A stretch of 64,000 nucleotides of DNA from an uncultured Latescibacterota bacterium (GTDB lineage Bacteria; Latescibacterota; UBA2968; UBA8231): the NCBI GenBank assembly GCA_951813615.1, contig OX638377.1:5615739-5679738 (forward strand), written 5' to 3'. Below are positions 37,175-46,131 of the stretch, piece by piece. Within the stretch, counting starts at the first letter, position 1. The number at the start of each line of letters is the position of its first letter. The position numbers were made by a program, and so were the translations under genes. Below the pieces are notes generated by a model. It saw only the letters and a program-made list of their open reading frames with translations. It was not told where the DNA came from and searched no databases.

Positions 37175-39523
37175 TTATCGGTTCTCAGTTGCCTGTTTGA
37201 GCACTCGACTGCGCTCGTACAACTCGGCTAAGTCCATTTCTCTGAGAAACACCAAGCCCCGCGTGGCGCGAATTAGGGGGCTGGGGTGCTCTTGAAACCA
37301 CTCGCGGCCGAGGCAGGTTTTGATTTTCTGGTACTGCTCCACCTGCACCCGGCGCGCCAACTCGGAGAACGGGCCGTCGTGTTCGTAGCTGGGGAACGAA
37401 GCGTCGCGCTGAGAAATAAAATTACTCATAAACGCGCTCTGCATCACCGAGAGCATGTTGAGCGAAACCGGCACGAAAATATTGGCCTCGCTGGGATCGA
37501 AGCGGTACCACACATTGCGATAACCCCAAACCTTGATGGGCGCTTCTTTGCGCTGCCGTTCGTAGCGGCGCAGGGCCTCGGTGACGGCCTGCAACACCTT
37601 GTAGTGGGTGTCTGGGCCGCTGGCTTCTGGGTCCAGCGCCACGCTAACCACATCGGGCGCAACTTCTTCGAGCAGCGCGAGTACGGGCAGCACATCGCCT
37701 TCCACCGTCGGATCCTTGGTAAAGAGGTCGCCCGTGTAAAACCCAAGGCGCAAGTGCTTGACGCTGGTGCAGTCCCATCCGAGATAGCCCCAGGTGCATT
37801 CAGCCTCCCATTCTCTACACAAGCCCTTGAGGGTCTGGACTTGCGGCGTGTCCTTTTGGCCGGGATAGCGGCTGGCAAAATAGGCCTCCAACTCAGCCAG
37901 CAGCACCTCAATGCCCTCGCGGTCCTCGACTCCATACAGCGCGATGAGGTTCCGCAAAAAGCGCCGTGCCATCCCTTCGTCGCACATCCTCGGGTCGTCG
38001 GCTGCTACTCCGTCGAGATACAGCCAAACATCGCGGTTGCGGCCGTGCTCATAGCTCGGCGCAAAGTAGCCTTCGGCCAGCAACTCGGCGCACTTGTCCG
38101 TGGATAAAAAGCGCCGCAGCCCCTCGATGTGATCCTCGATAAAGCGATTGGTCACCGCGGTGAAGCCGCCGGTGAAGCAGACAAAGTAATGCACATTGGT
38201 GGCGTCGCGCACGTGGCGGACGATATAGGGCAAATAGCCCAGCATCAAGTCGTCGTGGTGCGGCTCGGTGTGGAGGAAGCGCGTGCCGGAAAGGGTCTGG
38301 CAGCCCCGCTCAATTTTGCCGATCAAGCGGTCGCGCACCATGCGCATCAGGGCCTCGACCGATTCGGCGCGCCGCTGCACAAGCACCGCACCCAGCTCGT
38401 CCTGCACCAGCTCCGCTTCGGTCAAATCGACGACCTTCTTGTCCAATTTGCTGGCCAGCTCGACGGCGACCTTTTCCACCGCTTCGTCGTCGATGGCTTG
38501 CTGTTGCTGCAACAGCACCCGCTGCCGCACCCGCAGCAATTTGGCCGCGCCGCGCGTGATGTAAAACCGCGCACGGGGTAGGCGGTGCAGAGCCGAGGCC
38601 GGATAGCGCACGTCGGCCGCTTCTTCGATAGCGGCGGCGACAATCCCCGCCTTGGCCTCGCCCGCGGCGATAATTATGGCGCAGGCATCGGGCCGAGCGG
38701 CGATGGTGCCGAGGCCGATAGTAATGACCAACCGCTTGCGCGCCACCTCCATGCCGCCGAGATCGGCTGCCGCGGCGGCTTGCGTCTCGTAGTTGACCTC
38801 AGTCAGCCGCGTCGTCGAGAAGTGGTCTGAGCCGCGCACGTTAAAGCCAATGTGCCCGTCCGGGCCAATGCCGCCCAAAAAGAAGCCAATGCCGCCAAGG
38901 GCGCGAATCCGCTCCTCGTATTCCAAGCACCACTGGTCGATCCTTTGCAGCGCGTCTTGCTGCACTTGCTCCAACAGGGTGCGCGCGGGCCGGTGGCGCA
39001 GCGACAAGTCAACCTCACCATCGGGCCACACCTCGGCGAGGGTCTGGCCGGGCCGCAAGCCAATCTCCGCGCAATTGATCAGCAGCGCTTTCGCTGGATC
39101 GAGCTCAAAGCCGTCGATGTAGAAGCGATTTACATAGCTGTAGAAGCTGTTGTCCTGCTGGGGGTCTATTGGATAGAACTCGTCAATCTGCACGAAGTAC
39201 AGGCCGCGCAGGTCCGGTTTGTGCGCCGGGTTGACGCCAGCTTCTGCGAGCGTGCGCTGGATCTCGGCTTCGTCCCAATGCCGCACCAGCCGCTCGACCC
39301 AACGGATGAAGTACTGGGGGGTTTTGCCCGTGGGCAGCGAGATCACGCCCTCGGGATGCTCCTGCACCCATTCGATGAAGCGCATTGCCGCCAGCTTACC
39401 CATCCCCGGGAAGTTCTCCACCACAATGGTTTTGATCTTTTCGGTCGGCGGGTAGAGGGCGTCGAAGGGAGAGGCGGCTACGGCGCGGTGCTCGACAGGG
39501 GTGAGGTCTTCGGTATCGACCAT
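37175..39523 (-). CDS. Fusion of glucosamine-6-phosphate deaminase domain and PIG-L deacetylase domain
   Basis: Protein of 782 aa. The N-terminal half is NagB-like, with QIDEFYPID at 112-120 (catalytic Asp) and GGIGPDGHIGFN at 217-228. The C-terminal half is a PIG-L/LmbE zinc deacetylase, with the metal motif HTEPHHDD at 418-425. Together the two could deacetylate an N-acetylated amino-sugar derivative and deaminate/isomerise the product. Similar long NagB proteins occur in Bacteroidota. It lies 3 bp downstream of an ordinary NagB, with which it must be cotranscribed. The NagB domain lacks a recognisable allosteric region, so its activity is less sure. Confidence 0.85.
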   Translation of the reverse strand: MVDTEDLTPVEHRAVAASPFDALYPPTEKIKTIVVENFPGMGKLAAMRFIEWVQEHPEGVISLPTGKTPQYFIRWVERLVRHWDEAEIQRTLAEAGVNPAHKPDLRGLYFVQIDEFYPIDPQQDNSFYSYVNRFYIDGFELDPAKALLINCAEIGLRPGQTLAEVWPDGEVDLSLRHRPARTLLEQVQQDALQRIDQWCLEYEERIRALGGIGFFLGGIGPDGHIGFNVRGSDHFSTTRLTEVNYETQAAAAADLGGMEVARKRLVITIGLGTIAARPDACAIIIAAGEAKAGIVAAAIEEAADVRYPASALHRLPRARFYITRGAAKLLRVRQRVLLQQQQAIDDEAVEKVAVELASKLDKKVVDLTEAELVQDELGAVLVQRRAESVEALMRMVRDRLIGKIERGCQTLSGTRFLHTEPHHDDLMLGYLPYIVRHVRDATNVHYFVCFTGGFTAVTNRFIEDHIEGLRRFLSTDKCAELLAEGYFAPSYEHGRNRDVWLYLDGVAADDPRMCDEGMARRFLRNLIALYGVEDREGIEVLLAELEAYFASRYPGQKDTPQVQTLKGLCREWEAECTWGYLGWDCTSVKHLRLGFYTGDLFTKDPTVEGDVLPVLALLEEVAPDVVSVALDPEASGPDTHYKVLQAVTEALRRYERQRKEAPIKVWGYRNVWYRFDPSEANIFVPVSLNMLSVMQSAFMSNFISQRDASFPSYEHDGPFSELARRVQVEQYQKIKTCLGREWFQEHPSPLIRATRGLVFLREMDLAELYERSRVLKQATENR

Positions 39524-39526
39524 CGC

Positions 39527-40288
39527 TTAGCTCCTCTCGCGGGAGACCCGCGCAGTCAGGTGTGAGGCCGCTGCTTGATCGAGCAAGAAAGCACAGTCGG
39601 GATGGTTTTGCAACAAGCTGGCTGGGCAATCCGGCGAGCAAGGCCCCTCCACAGCCCGCGCCACAGTCGCGGCCTTTTGAGCACCAGTGGCCAAAAGCGC
39701 AATGCTCCGCCCTTCGGAAATAGTCGCCAAACCCACCGTCAAGGCTAGCTGAGGCACGAGGGACGGATGGGCAAAATAGCGGCTATTGGCGGCGACGGTT
39801 TCTGGATTGGGCGCTACCACCCGCGAGCGGCTCTCTGGATCGCTGCCGGGTTCGTTAAAGGCGATATGGCCGTTGCCGCCAATGCCCAAAAGCCACAGGT
39901 CAACCCCGCCCAAGGCGCGGATCTTGGCCTCAAAGGCTAAGCACTCCTGCTCGGGGTCTGGCACCGTGCCATCGAAGAGGAACGTGTTATAGGGACGGAC
40001 ATCGACGTGATTGAACAAGTGCTGCTGCATAAAGAAGCGATAGCTCTGTTCATGTTCTCCAGACAGGCCGAAGTACTCGTCTAGGTTGAAGGTACGCGCT
40101 TGGGCAAAGCTAAGCCCCTCTTCGCGGTGCATCCGCACCAACTCGCTGTACGTCGGCACGGGCGTCGAACCAGTCGCCAACCCCAGCACGGCATTGGGAC
40201 GGCGACGCAGCCACGCGGCGCACATACCAGCGGCCGCAGCAGCCACCGCCGTCTCGTCGGCGAGGACGCGCACCTCAATCCCGCTCAT
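39527..40288 (-). CDS. nagB: Glucosamine-6-phosphate deaminase
   Basis: Enzyme of 253 aa converting glucosamine 6-phosphate to fructose 6-phosphate and ammonia. Motifs are the phosphate loop GLATGSTPVPTY near residue 38, the catalytic NLDEYFGL near 69 and GIGGNGHIAFNEPGS near 137, with the His that follows. The length matches the short, non-allosteric type. It is the first gene of a small array with the NagB-PIG-L fusion and possibly ferritin, and points to use of amino sugars such as chitin products. Confidence 0.93.
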   Translation of the reverse strand: MSGIEVRVLADETAVAAAAAGMCAAWLRRRPNAVLGLATGSTPVPTYSELVRMHREEGLSFAQARTFNLDEYFGLSGEHEQSYRFFMQQHLFNHVDVRPYNTFLFDGTVPDPEQECLAFEAKIRALGGVDLWLLGIGGNGHIAFNEPGSDPESRSRVVAPNPETVAANSRYFAHPSLVPQLALTVGLATISEGRSIALLATGAQKAATVARAVEGPCSPDCPASLLQNHPDCAFLLDQAAASHLTARVSRERS

Positions 40289-40427
40289 GGCGTACCTGAT
40301 CTGTGAAGGAAGAGTGAATAAGCGTATAGAATAAGTTAGAAAGCGGGGGGGATGCGGTAAAGAACGCCGAGGTTGCAGCCGGCAGCAGGTGGCTGCTGCA
40401 TAAAAATCCTGATTCTGACCGTTTTCT

Positions 40428-41528
40428 TTACTCTACTTTCAGCATTTCTGGATCGTATTCGTATTCTGTAAGTAATCTTTTAGAATACTCGATAGCGCTT
40501 CTGCGAGAAGCATGGCACTCAATATAGAGACCACTTTTTAACTTTTTTGGAGCAAAAAATTCCTGACCTGATGGATGTACAGGTTTGCGATTAATTAATA
40601 CTCGTTTGTTGCCTCGGGTTACATCGATAGGACAGTCTGACGATTTCAAATTTCCTTTGTCAATAAGCCAATTAGCAGTATTTACCAATATTTCAAAATC
40701 GTATGTCAATTTATAATGCCTATCGTCAATCTGCATTTGTTGGGCTCTATCAGGACTCCTCCTGCTCTTGGTCTGGTTTTCGGTTTTGGCCTTAGAGTGT
40801 TTCGTCGACAATGAATCTGCTCCTTCCTGTTCAGAGGAGAGGAGCCATTTTTCCTGATGAGAACGAATGAACCGCGAAATTTCGCTAACGTCACCCTCCT
40901 CTAATCTGAAGCCACAAACATCCTCCGTCGTTTCTTTTAGTAGATCTACCAGTAATGAATCGTGCTCGTTATCCTTAATGATCCTATTCCACGCTTTGGG
41001 CAGGCTTTCTCTGAAGGTTTTCTCCTTTTGGCGTCTCTCCAGAATAGACTCGGCGTGCTGAACCGCTTTGCCAGACCCAACATTCTCCCGAGAGAGTAAA
41101 CGATCAAATATGCCAACGATATCCTCTTCTTGCGCCAAAATATCTAGGGTATAAAATCTGCGATCATTCCAAGCACCTTGTTTCAAGGGAAGGTAGAACC
41201 ACCACGAAATCCCATTGGTCAAAATGGCTAACGCAACACCTTCCTGAAAGGAATAATCGAGGAGTTGCTTCTGATGATTGTCCAAATCCTCTCCCGGGTT
41301 CTTTGCTTCAATAAACACTTTATTTCTGCCATTGACCTGCAATGCATAGTCAACTCTTCGTATTCCAACGCCATGCTCTGCCTTAATCTCGGAACTGTAA
41401 ATATCCCAACCTAGCAGACTCAAGATACGTAAAATGATCCTGCGTTTGGCATCTTCTTCGTTCAAGGTGGAAATACCGGAATCTGTTCTGATTTCTTTTA
41501 TACAATTGTCCAACGCCTGCGCCTGCAT
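40428..41528 (-). CDS. Orphan HsdR N-terminal-like nuclease-domain protein
   Basis: Protein of 366 aa. The N-terminal third looks like the type I restriction enzyme R-subunit N-terminal domain: RRVDYALQVNG with Asp, then KVFIEAKNPGEDL giving E-A-K, a PD-(D/E)xK nuclease site. No helicase motifs follow; the middle is a Lys/Gln-rich linker near 240-270 and the C-terminal 100 residues are an unrecognised domain ending in a Ser/Arg-rich helix. Base composition is clearly AT-richer than the neighbours, a sign of transfer. AAGGAG lies before ATG 41528. Possible roles are defence or DNA repair; function not established. Confidence 0.72.
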   Translation of the reverse strand: MQAQALDNCIKEIRTDSGISTLNEEDAKRRIILRILSLLGWDIYSSEIKAEHGVGIRRVDYALQVNGRNKVFIEAKNPGEDLDNHQKQLLDYSFQEGVALAILTNGISWWFYLPLKQGAWNDRRFYTLDILAQEEDIVGIFDRLLSRENVGSGKAVQHAESILERRQKEKTFRESLPKAWNRIIKDNEHDSLLVDLLKETTEDVCGFRLEEGDVSEISRFIRSHQEKWLLSSEQEGADSLSTKHSKAKTENQTKSRRSPDRAQQMQIDDRHYKLTYDFEILVNTANWLIDKGNLKSSDCPIDVTRGNKRVLINRKPVHPSGQEFFAPKKLKSGLYIECHASRRSAIEYSKRLLTEYEYDPEMLKVE

Positions 41529-41695
41529 AGTCGTTCTCCTTCCTCGTGAACCCCGCATTTCTACGGTTTACAAGTAACCGATAACGGTGCTAGCCAAGTG
41601 CTGACCTACATAGCCCATCCTCACTTGAGCAGTCTGGAGTGTTCTTACTTGAAACCGACAGGTAGGCATAGAAAAAGCACCGGAGTTTCTCTGAC

Positions 41696-43405
41696 CTACC
41701 ACAGCACCACAAAAAGCAAAAAGCTGGCCACCGCCAAATAGACCCCAATCCACACCCCCGGCCGCAAGTACCACTTAGGGCCGTTCTCACCGACCGGGAA
41801 AGGATACTCTGGTCGGATGGGTGCTTCCGTCAGGGTCTTCTGCAACCAAGTGCCTTCCAGCGCCGCGAGCCGCCGGGCCATGATCGGACGCAGTGCAGCC
41901 GGGTCTTCGTGGCGAACGTAAATCAGCCCGCGCAATTCTTCATCGCGCACCGGACCGCGCCGCCAGTCGATCAGCTTCGAGGCGATGAGCATGCTCACCG
42001 CAGGCAGCACCAAGTTCCACAGGTAGGTCCACCACGTATTCTGGTACCACACCGGTAGTGGCCACTCGTTGAAATCGGCCAAGATCGCCGACATCCCATA
42101 GCCAAGTCCCACCAGCAAGCCGACAATTCCGGTCTCGCGGTGTACGCGCGTAAAGACCCCCATCAAAATGACCGTCATCAGCGGCACGGCAATGGCCCCG
42201 GCCAGCCGCAGGTAGAACAGCAGCATCCCCTTCTCGCCCAAAAAGGGCACATAGATAAAACCCAGCGCCAGAATGATCGGCACCGAGATCCGCCCCACCT
42301 TGGTATAGTGCGCGTCCGTGGCGTTTTTGACGATAAAGCGCGCGTACACGTCGCGCACAAACAGCGAGGAAATGCCAATGCCGATAGAGTCAAAAGTCGA
42401 ATACCCAGCCGCCACCAGCCCAGCGACCACTAGCCCGACCAACCCCGCGGGCAGGTACGCTTCGATCATCAGTGGATAGGCCTGATCGACGATTTCCAGA
42501 CCGGGAAACTGCGCCCGCGCCATCGGCCCCAAGCTGACGTTGAAGAACAGACAAATCGCCGTGGCGATACTGGCCACCAGCGCGGCCATTTTGAAGTCCC
42601 ACTCCGAGCGCGCGCCGAGGAAGCGAATGGCCTCGTACTGATTGATGACCGCGTACGTAGTCAATACCACCAAAAAGCCGAAGATCACGATGAAGGGAGG
42701 CACACCGGGCGGCGAATAGCCCCCCACGTGCAACAGCGTATCCGCCAGTCCTTCTTCCACGGCCTCCAGCCGCGCCGTCACTCCATCCCAACCACCCAAA
42801 CCCGAATAGACGAATCCCCACAGCACAAAAGAAGCCACGATCATCGTCGCACTTTGCAGCGCATCGGTCAGCACCCCAGCCCGCAAGCCACCGCGCACGA
42901 TGTAGAGCACCGAGCTGAGTGCCACGCCCACCACCACTAACCAGCAAGTCGTCTCCTCGATTCCGGCGATGATATTGAGCACCAGAAACATAGAAAAGAA
43001 GATGTTGCCCAGCACGTTGGTCCGCGACTGGACGTTGATCAAGACTGCTAGCAGGCGGGCCGCTGGCCCAAAGCGGAACTCCAGCCACTCGGCGTTGGTA
43101 AAAACCCCCGAGCGGTACATCGGCACGATGACGAAGAAGCTGAGCACGGTCCAGCCCACGGCAATGCCCAGCCACCACTGCGCCAACTGCGATAGCCCGA
43201 GGTTGTAGGACCCGCCGACAATGCCGACGTAATCGCCGCTATCAACGGCCGTGCCAAACGCCGACAGCCCGATTACCCACCAAGGCATGGACTTGGCCGC
43301 GAGGTACCAGTCGAAACTCTCGCCCTTGTTGCGGAAGGCAATCAGGCTGTAGGCGACGATGCCGCCGTTGAGTACTGCCACGACGGCCCAGTCTAAAGCG
43401 GTCAT
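41696..43405 (-). CDS. Sodium:solute symporter (SSS family)
   Basis: Inner-membrane transporter of 569 aa with about 13 helices. SSS signatures are SAFGTAVDSGDYVGIVGG near residue 50, an R-x-x-G-x-x-A string (RGGLRAGVLTDALQ) near 172 and VAAGYSTFDSIGIGISSLF near 330, the segment that normally holds Na+-coordinating Ser. It would import a sugar, sugar acid or similar solute. It begins 4 bp after the SMP-30 stop, so the two are one operon, suggesting uptake linked to lactone metabolism. Exact solute unknown. Confidence 0.92.
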   Translation of the reverse strand: MTALDWAVVAVLNGGIVAYSLIAFRNKGESFDWYLAAKSMPWWVIGLSAFGTAVDSGDYVGIVGGSYNLGLSQLAQWWLGIAVGWTVLSFFVIVPMYRSGVFTNAEWLEFRFGPAARLLAVLINVQSRTNVLGNIFFSMFLVLNIIAGIEETTCWLVVVGVALSSVLYIVRGGLRAGVLTDALQSATMIVASFVLWGFVYSGLGGWDGVTARLEAVEEGLADTLLHVGGYSPPGVPPFIVIFGFLVVLTTYAVINQYEAIRFLGARSEWDFKMAALVASIATAICLFFNVSLGPMARAQFPGLEIVDQAYPLMIEAYLPAGLVGLVVAGLVAAGYSTFDSIGIGISSLFVRDVYARFIVKNATDAHYTKVGRISVPIILALGFIYVPFLGEKGMLLFYLRLAGAIAVPLMTVILMGVFTRVHRETGIVGLLVGLGYGMSAILADFNEWPLPVWYQNTWWTYLWNLVLPAVSMLIASKLIDWRRGPVRDEELRGLIYVRHEDPAALRPIMARRLAALEGTWLQKTLTEAPIRPEYPFPVGENGPKWYLRPGVWIGVYLAVASFLLFVVLW

Positions 43406-43409
43406 CGCA

Positions 43410-44447
43410 TCACGGGGCCGGTAGGTGGTAACCGTCCTTGCCGACTGTTATCTTGGCCAAGATGCCGGGGTTTTCCGGCGGCGCGCCCCCGCCGTAGGTG
43501 ACGTAGAGCGTCTTGCTCTCCTCGCCGCGACCAAACGCCACATTGGTCGGGACCACGGGCGTGGGGATATAGGCTAGTTCCTCGCCGCTGGGCGAGTACA
43601 CGACAATGCCCGGGCGCGTCACATCGCGCACCGCCACGTACAAGTTGCCTTCAACATCGACGACTAGGCCGTCTGGCCCGTCTTCGGGATAGTAATCGAA
43701 TAGCACCTCGCGGAAAGTGGCCGTGCCGTCGGGATGCAGGTCGTACGCCAACAGCGCCATCCGGCCCTTGTGTGCGGGCATGTCTAGCAATTGGAATATC
43801 CCCGTATTGCCGTTGTCGTTGCTCACCACGTAGAGCGACTGCTGGTCCGGGGATACGCAGACGCCGTTGGGCTTGCCCGCGTCGGTGATGATCCGCTCAA
43901 TGGTGCCGTTCGGGTCAATGCGATAGACCGCCATCACCGGCTGGTCGATCGGCTCGTGCCCGAGGTAGCGCGGGTCGCTGAAGTAGATGCGGCCCTTTTC
44001 GTCGATGGAAATGTCGTTGGGGGCGTTAAAGGGGCGGCCCTCGTACAGCCCGGCGATGATCTCAGCCTTGCCGGTTGTAAGGTCCGTGCGCGTCACGCGC
44101 TGCCCCCCGAAATCCGCGCCCTCAGCGGCAATCAGCCGACCCATCGCATCGAACTTGAGGCCATTGGACATGCCGCTGGGCGAGCGGAAGATCGCGGTCT
44201 GGCCGGTCTTGGGATCGTAGCGCCAGATGTGCCCGGCCTGCATCCCCGATTCCATGGAAAAGGTAATGTCGCTGAAGTAAACCGAGCCATCGAAGGCCAC
44301 GGCCGGCCCCTCGGAAAAGAACGCGCCGTCGAAGAGCACTTCGAGCTTGGCACCTGGGGGTACAATCGACGGATCGCCCGTCGGCTCTTGGGCGAAAGCC
44401 GCGCTGGCCACCAAGGCCAGCGCGATTGTGGCGAGACGTTGCATCAT
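43410..44447 (-). CDS. SMP-30/gluconolactonase family protein, exported
   Basis: Six-bladed beta-propeller lactonase of 345 aa with a signal peptide (about residues 1-19). Metal-binding residues fit the family: Glu near 43 (FSEGPAVAFDG), Asn near 137 (FNAPNDISID) and Asp near 216/225, with DGLVVDVEGNLYVAV in a later blade. It would hydrolyse a sugar lactone to the acid in the periplasm. AGGAG is placed 7 bp before ATG. It is the first gene before the sodium symporter. The repeat element at 44474-44538 lies just upstream and may affect its promoter. Confidence 0.9.
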   Translation of the reverse strand: MMQRLATIALALVASAAFAQEPTGDPSIVPPGAKLEVLFDGAFFSEGPAVAFDGSVYFSDITFSMESGMQAGHIWRYDPKTGQTAIFRSPSGMSNGLKFDAMGRLIAAEGADFGGQRVTRTDLTTGKAEIIAGLYEGRPFNAPNDISIDEKGRIYFSDPRYLGHEPIDQPVMAVYRIDPNGTIERIITDAGKPNGVCVSPDQQSLYVVSNDNGNTGIFQLLDMPAHKGRMALLAYDLHPDGTATFREVLFDYYPEDGPDGLVVDVEGNLYVAVRDVTRPGIVVYSPSGEELAYIPTPVVPTNVAFGRGEESKTLYVTYGGGAPPENPGILAKITVGKDGYHLPAP

Positions 44448-44473
44448 AGTATCTCTCCTTAGATTATGTGAAC

Positions 44474-44538
44474 GTAGGGGGCGGTTTGCAAACCGCCCCC
44501 TACACCTACCGATTCGGCGCAGATGCGTAACATCAGTT
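44474..44538. repeat. Second copy of the MITE-like element (one-sided)
   Basis: Starts with a perfect 30-bp palindrome at 44474-44503 (arms GTAGGGGGCGGTTTG and its complement) and runs into the same right end as the 2900-3038 element: 33 of 38 bases match 3001-3038, finishing in GTAACATCAGTT. The left terminal repeat is absent. The right end stops 2 bp short of the stop codon of the half-length GlnE gene. Confidence 0.65.
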
Positions 44539-44540
44539 GG

Positions 44541-46064
44541 TCAACAAAACATCTCATCGTACAGTCGCCGGCCGTCTTGGCAGTGCTTCCCCAAGACGGC
44601 CTCCAGCGGCTCGTCCAGTTCCATCAGTTCCGTTAGGATTTGGCGGGCCTCCTCCTCTTCAGGCACCGCGTACACAGGCTGGGCCTCCTGAATTTGCAGC
44701 AAGTTCTCTAGCTGCCGCAAAAAGCGGTAGGCCTCCTTTAGGGTCTGGGCGTCCACCGGCGTGAGCAATTCGGCCCGGCGCAGGCGCTCAATCGCCATCA
44801 GGGTATTGTGGGAGCGAATCTGGGGATGGGTATGGCCGTTGAGTAGCTGCAAGCACTGGACGATGAATTCGATGTCGCGGATGCCGCCAGGCTGTAGCTT
44901 GATATTGTTGTCACCGGCCCTACTCGCTATTTCGGCTTCGATGCGTTGCTTGACGCGGGCAATCTCTTGGCGCGGGTCATCTGTGAAATGGCCCGGAAAG
45001 ACAAAAGGGACCAGCATCTGGCGAAAGCGCTGCCACACTTGGGTTGAACCAGCGGCGCGGCGGGCCTTAATCATCATTTGGCGCTCCCACAACTCGCCCC
45101 GTTCCTCGTAGTAACTCAAGTAGCTAGCCAAGGGTCGCACCAAGGCTCCATCAATTCCGTCGGGCCGCAGCCGCATGTCAACGCGATAAAAAAATCCCTC
45201 CCCAGTCATCTCAGTCAACAACTGGATAAGCTGTTCGCCCAAGCGCCGAAAAAACTGGCCGTTATCTACTGAATAGCCGCCGCGCGGAGCGCGCGTTTCG
45301 CCTTCTTCGTCGTAGATGAACAACAAATCGATATCCGAACTGTAGTTGAGCTCTTGGCCGCCGTACTTGCCCAAGGCCACCACGCAAAACTTGGCCGGCC
45401 GGCCGCACTCGTCCAGCGGCCGGCCCCAGCGCGGCCGCAACTCCTCCCAAGCCCACTTTAGGGCCTGATCGACTATCCCGTCGGCCAAATCGGCCAGTTC
45501 GCGGCCGACTTGGCGCACATCTTTCACGCCCAGCACTTGGGCCGCGCCCAACCGCAGCAACTCGCGCCGCTGGAATCGATACAAGTCCGTTAGGGGATCG
45601 TCACTATCCGTTTCTTGGATTAGGGTGCGGCGCAGGGCCGAGAGGGGCAGTGGCTGGCTCAGGTAGGTCGTCTCGGCCAGCAGCCAATAGAGGTGCGCCG
45701 GGTCGCGCATCAGTGCATCGGTCAAAAAGCCGCTGTAGCCCAAAATTTGCGCCAATTGCTGCCCCAAAACGGGGGTGTCGTTGGTCCGGTGATGTAGTGC
45801 CGTAATCCCGCCTGCTCTCTGCAAGAACCGCTCCAACCGCCGCAGGGCCTGGTCCGGCTGGACGGACTGGCTCACCGCCGCCAGCAGCGATACCGGCGGA
45901 TCTAGGGCATAGACTGGTCCCGCCAAATCGACCAATAGGTCCAGCCGCCGCAGGGCTTGATAGGGCTGGTCAAAGCCCAATTGCGCCAGGGTATGGCACG
46001 CCGGCCCGCTCGCTTCTTCAAAGGCCCGGTGGGCTAGACGCAGTGTATCTTGGAGCGTAGGCAT
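44541..46064 (-). CDS. glnE: Half-length GlnE: N-terminal glutamine-synthetase adenylyltransferase/deadenylylase domain
   Basis: Protein of 507 aa, about half of normal GlnE (near 950 aa). A helical N-terminal region is followed by the nucleotidyltransferase core: ALGKYGGQELNYSSDIDLLF (residues 230-249, catalytic Asp244 and Asp246), FFYRVDMRLRPDGIDG and NIKLQPGGIRDIEFIVQ. These match the N-terminal (adenylyl-removing) half of GlnE; the C-terminal adenylating half is absent and not found nearby. The stop lies next to the repeat element at 44474-44538. It may be a truncated or a lineage-specific single-domain regulator of glutamine synthetase. Confidence 0.8.
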   Translation of the reverse strand: MPTLQDTLRLAHRAFEEASGPACHTLAQLGFDQPYQALRRLDLLVDLAGPVYALDPPVSLLAAVSQSVQPDQALRRLERFLQRAGGITALHHRTNDTPVLGQQLAQILGYSGFLTDALMRDPAHLYWLLAETTYLSQPLPLSALRRTLIQETDSDDPLTDLYRFQRRELLRLGAAQVLGVKDVRQVGRELADLADGIVDQALKWAWEELRPRWGRPLDECGRPAKFCVVALGKYGGQELNYSSDIDLLFIYDEEGETRAPRGGYSVDNGQFFRRLGEQLIQLLTEMTGEGFFYRVDMRLRPDGIDGALVRPLASYLSYYEERGELWERQMMIKARRAAGSTQVWQRFRQMLVPFVFPGHFTDDPRQEIARVKQRIEAEIASRAGDNNIKLQPGGIRDIEFIVQCLQLLNGHTHPQIRSHNTLMAIERLRRAELLTPVDAQTLKEAYRFLRQLENLLQIQEAQPVYAVPEEEEARQILTELMELDEPLEAVLGKHCQDGRRLYDEMFC

Positions 46065-46131
46065 AGGGAACCTTCTTTGCCGGCGCAGCCGTGCGACGCC
46101 AACAGCGCGTTGTGTTCGGACCTCTTACTGT

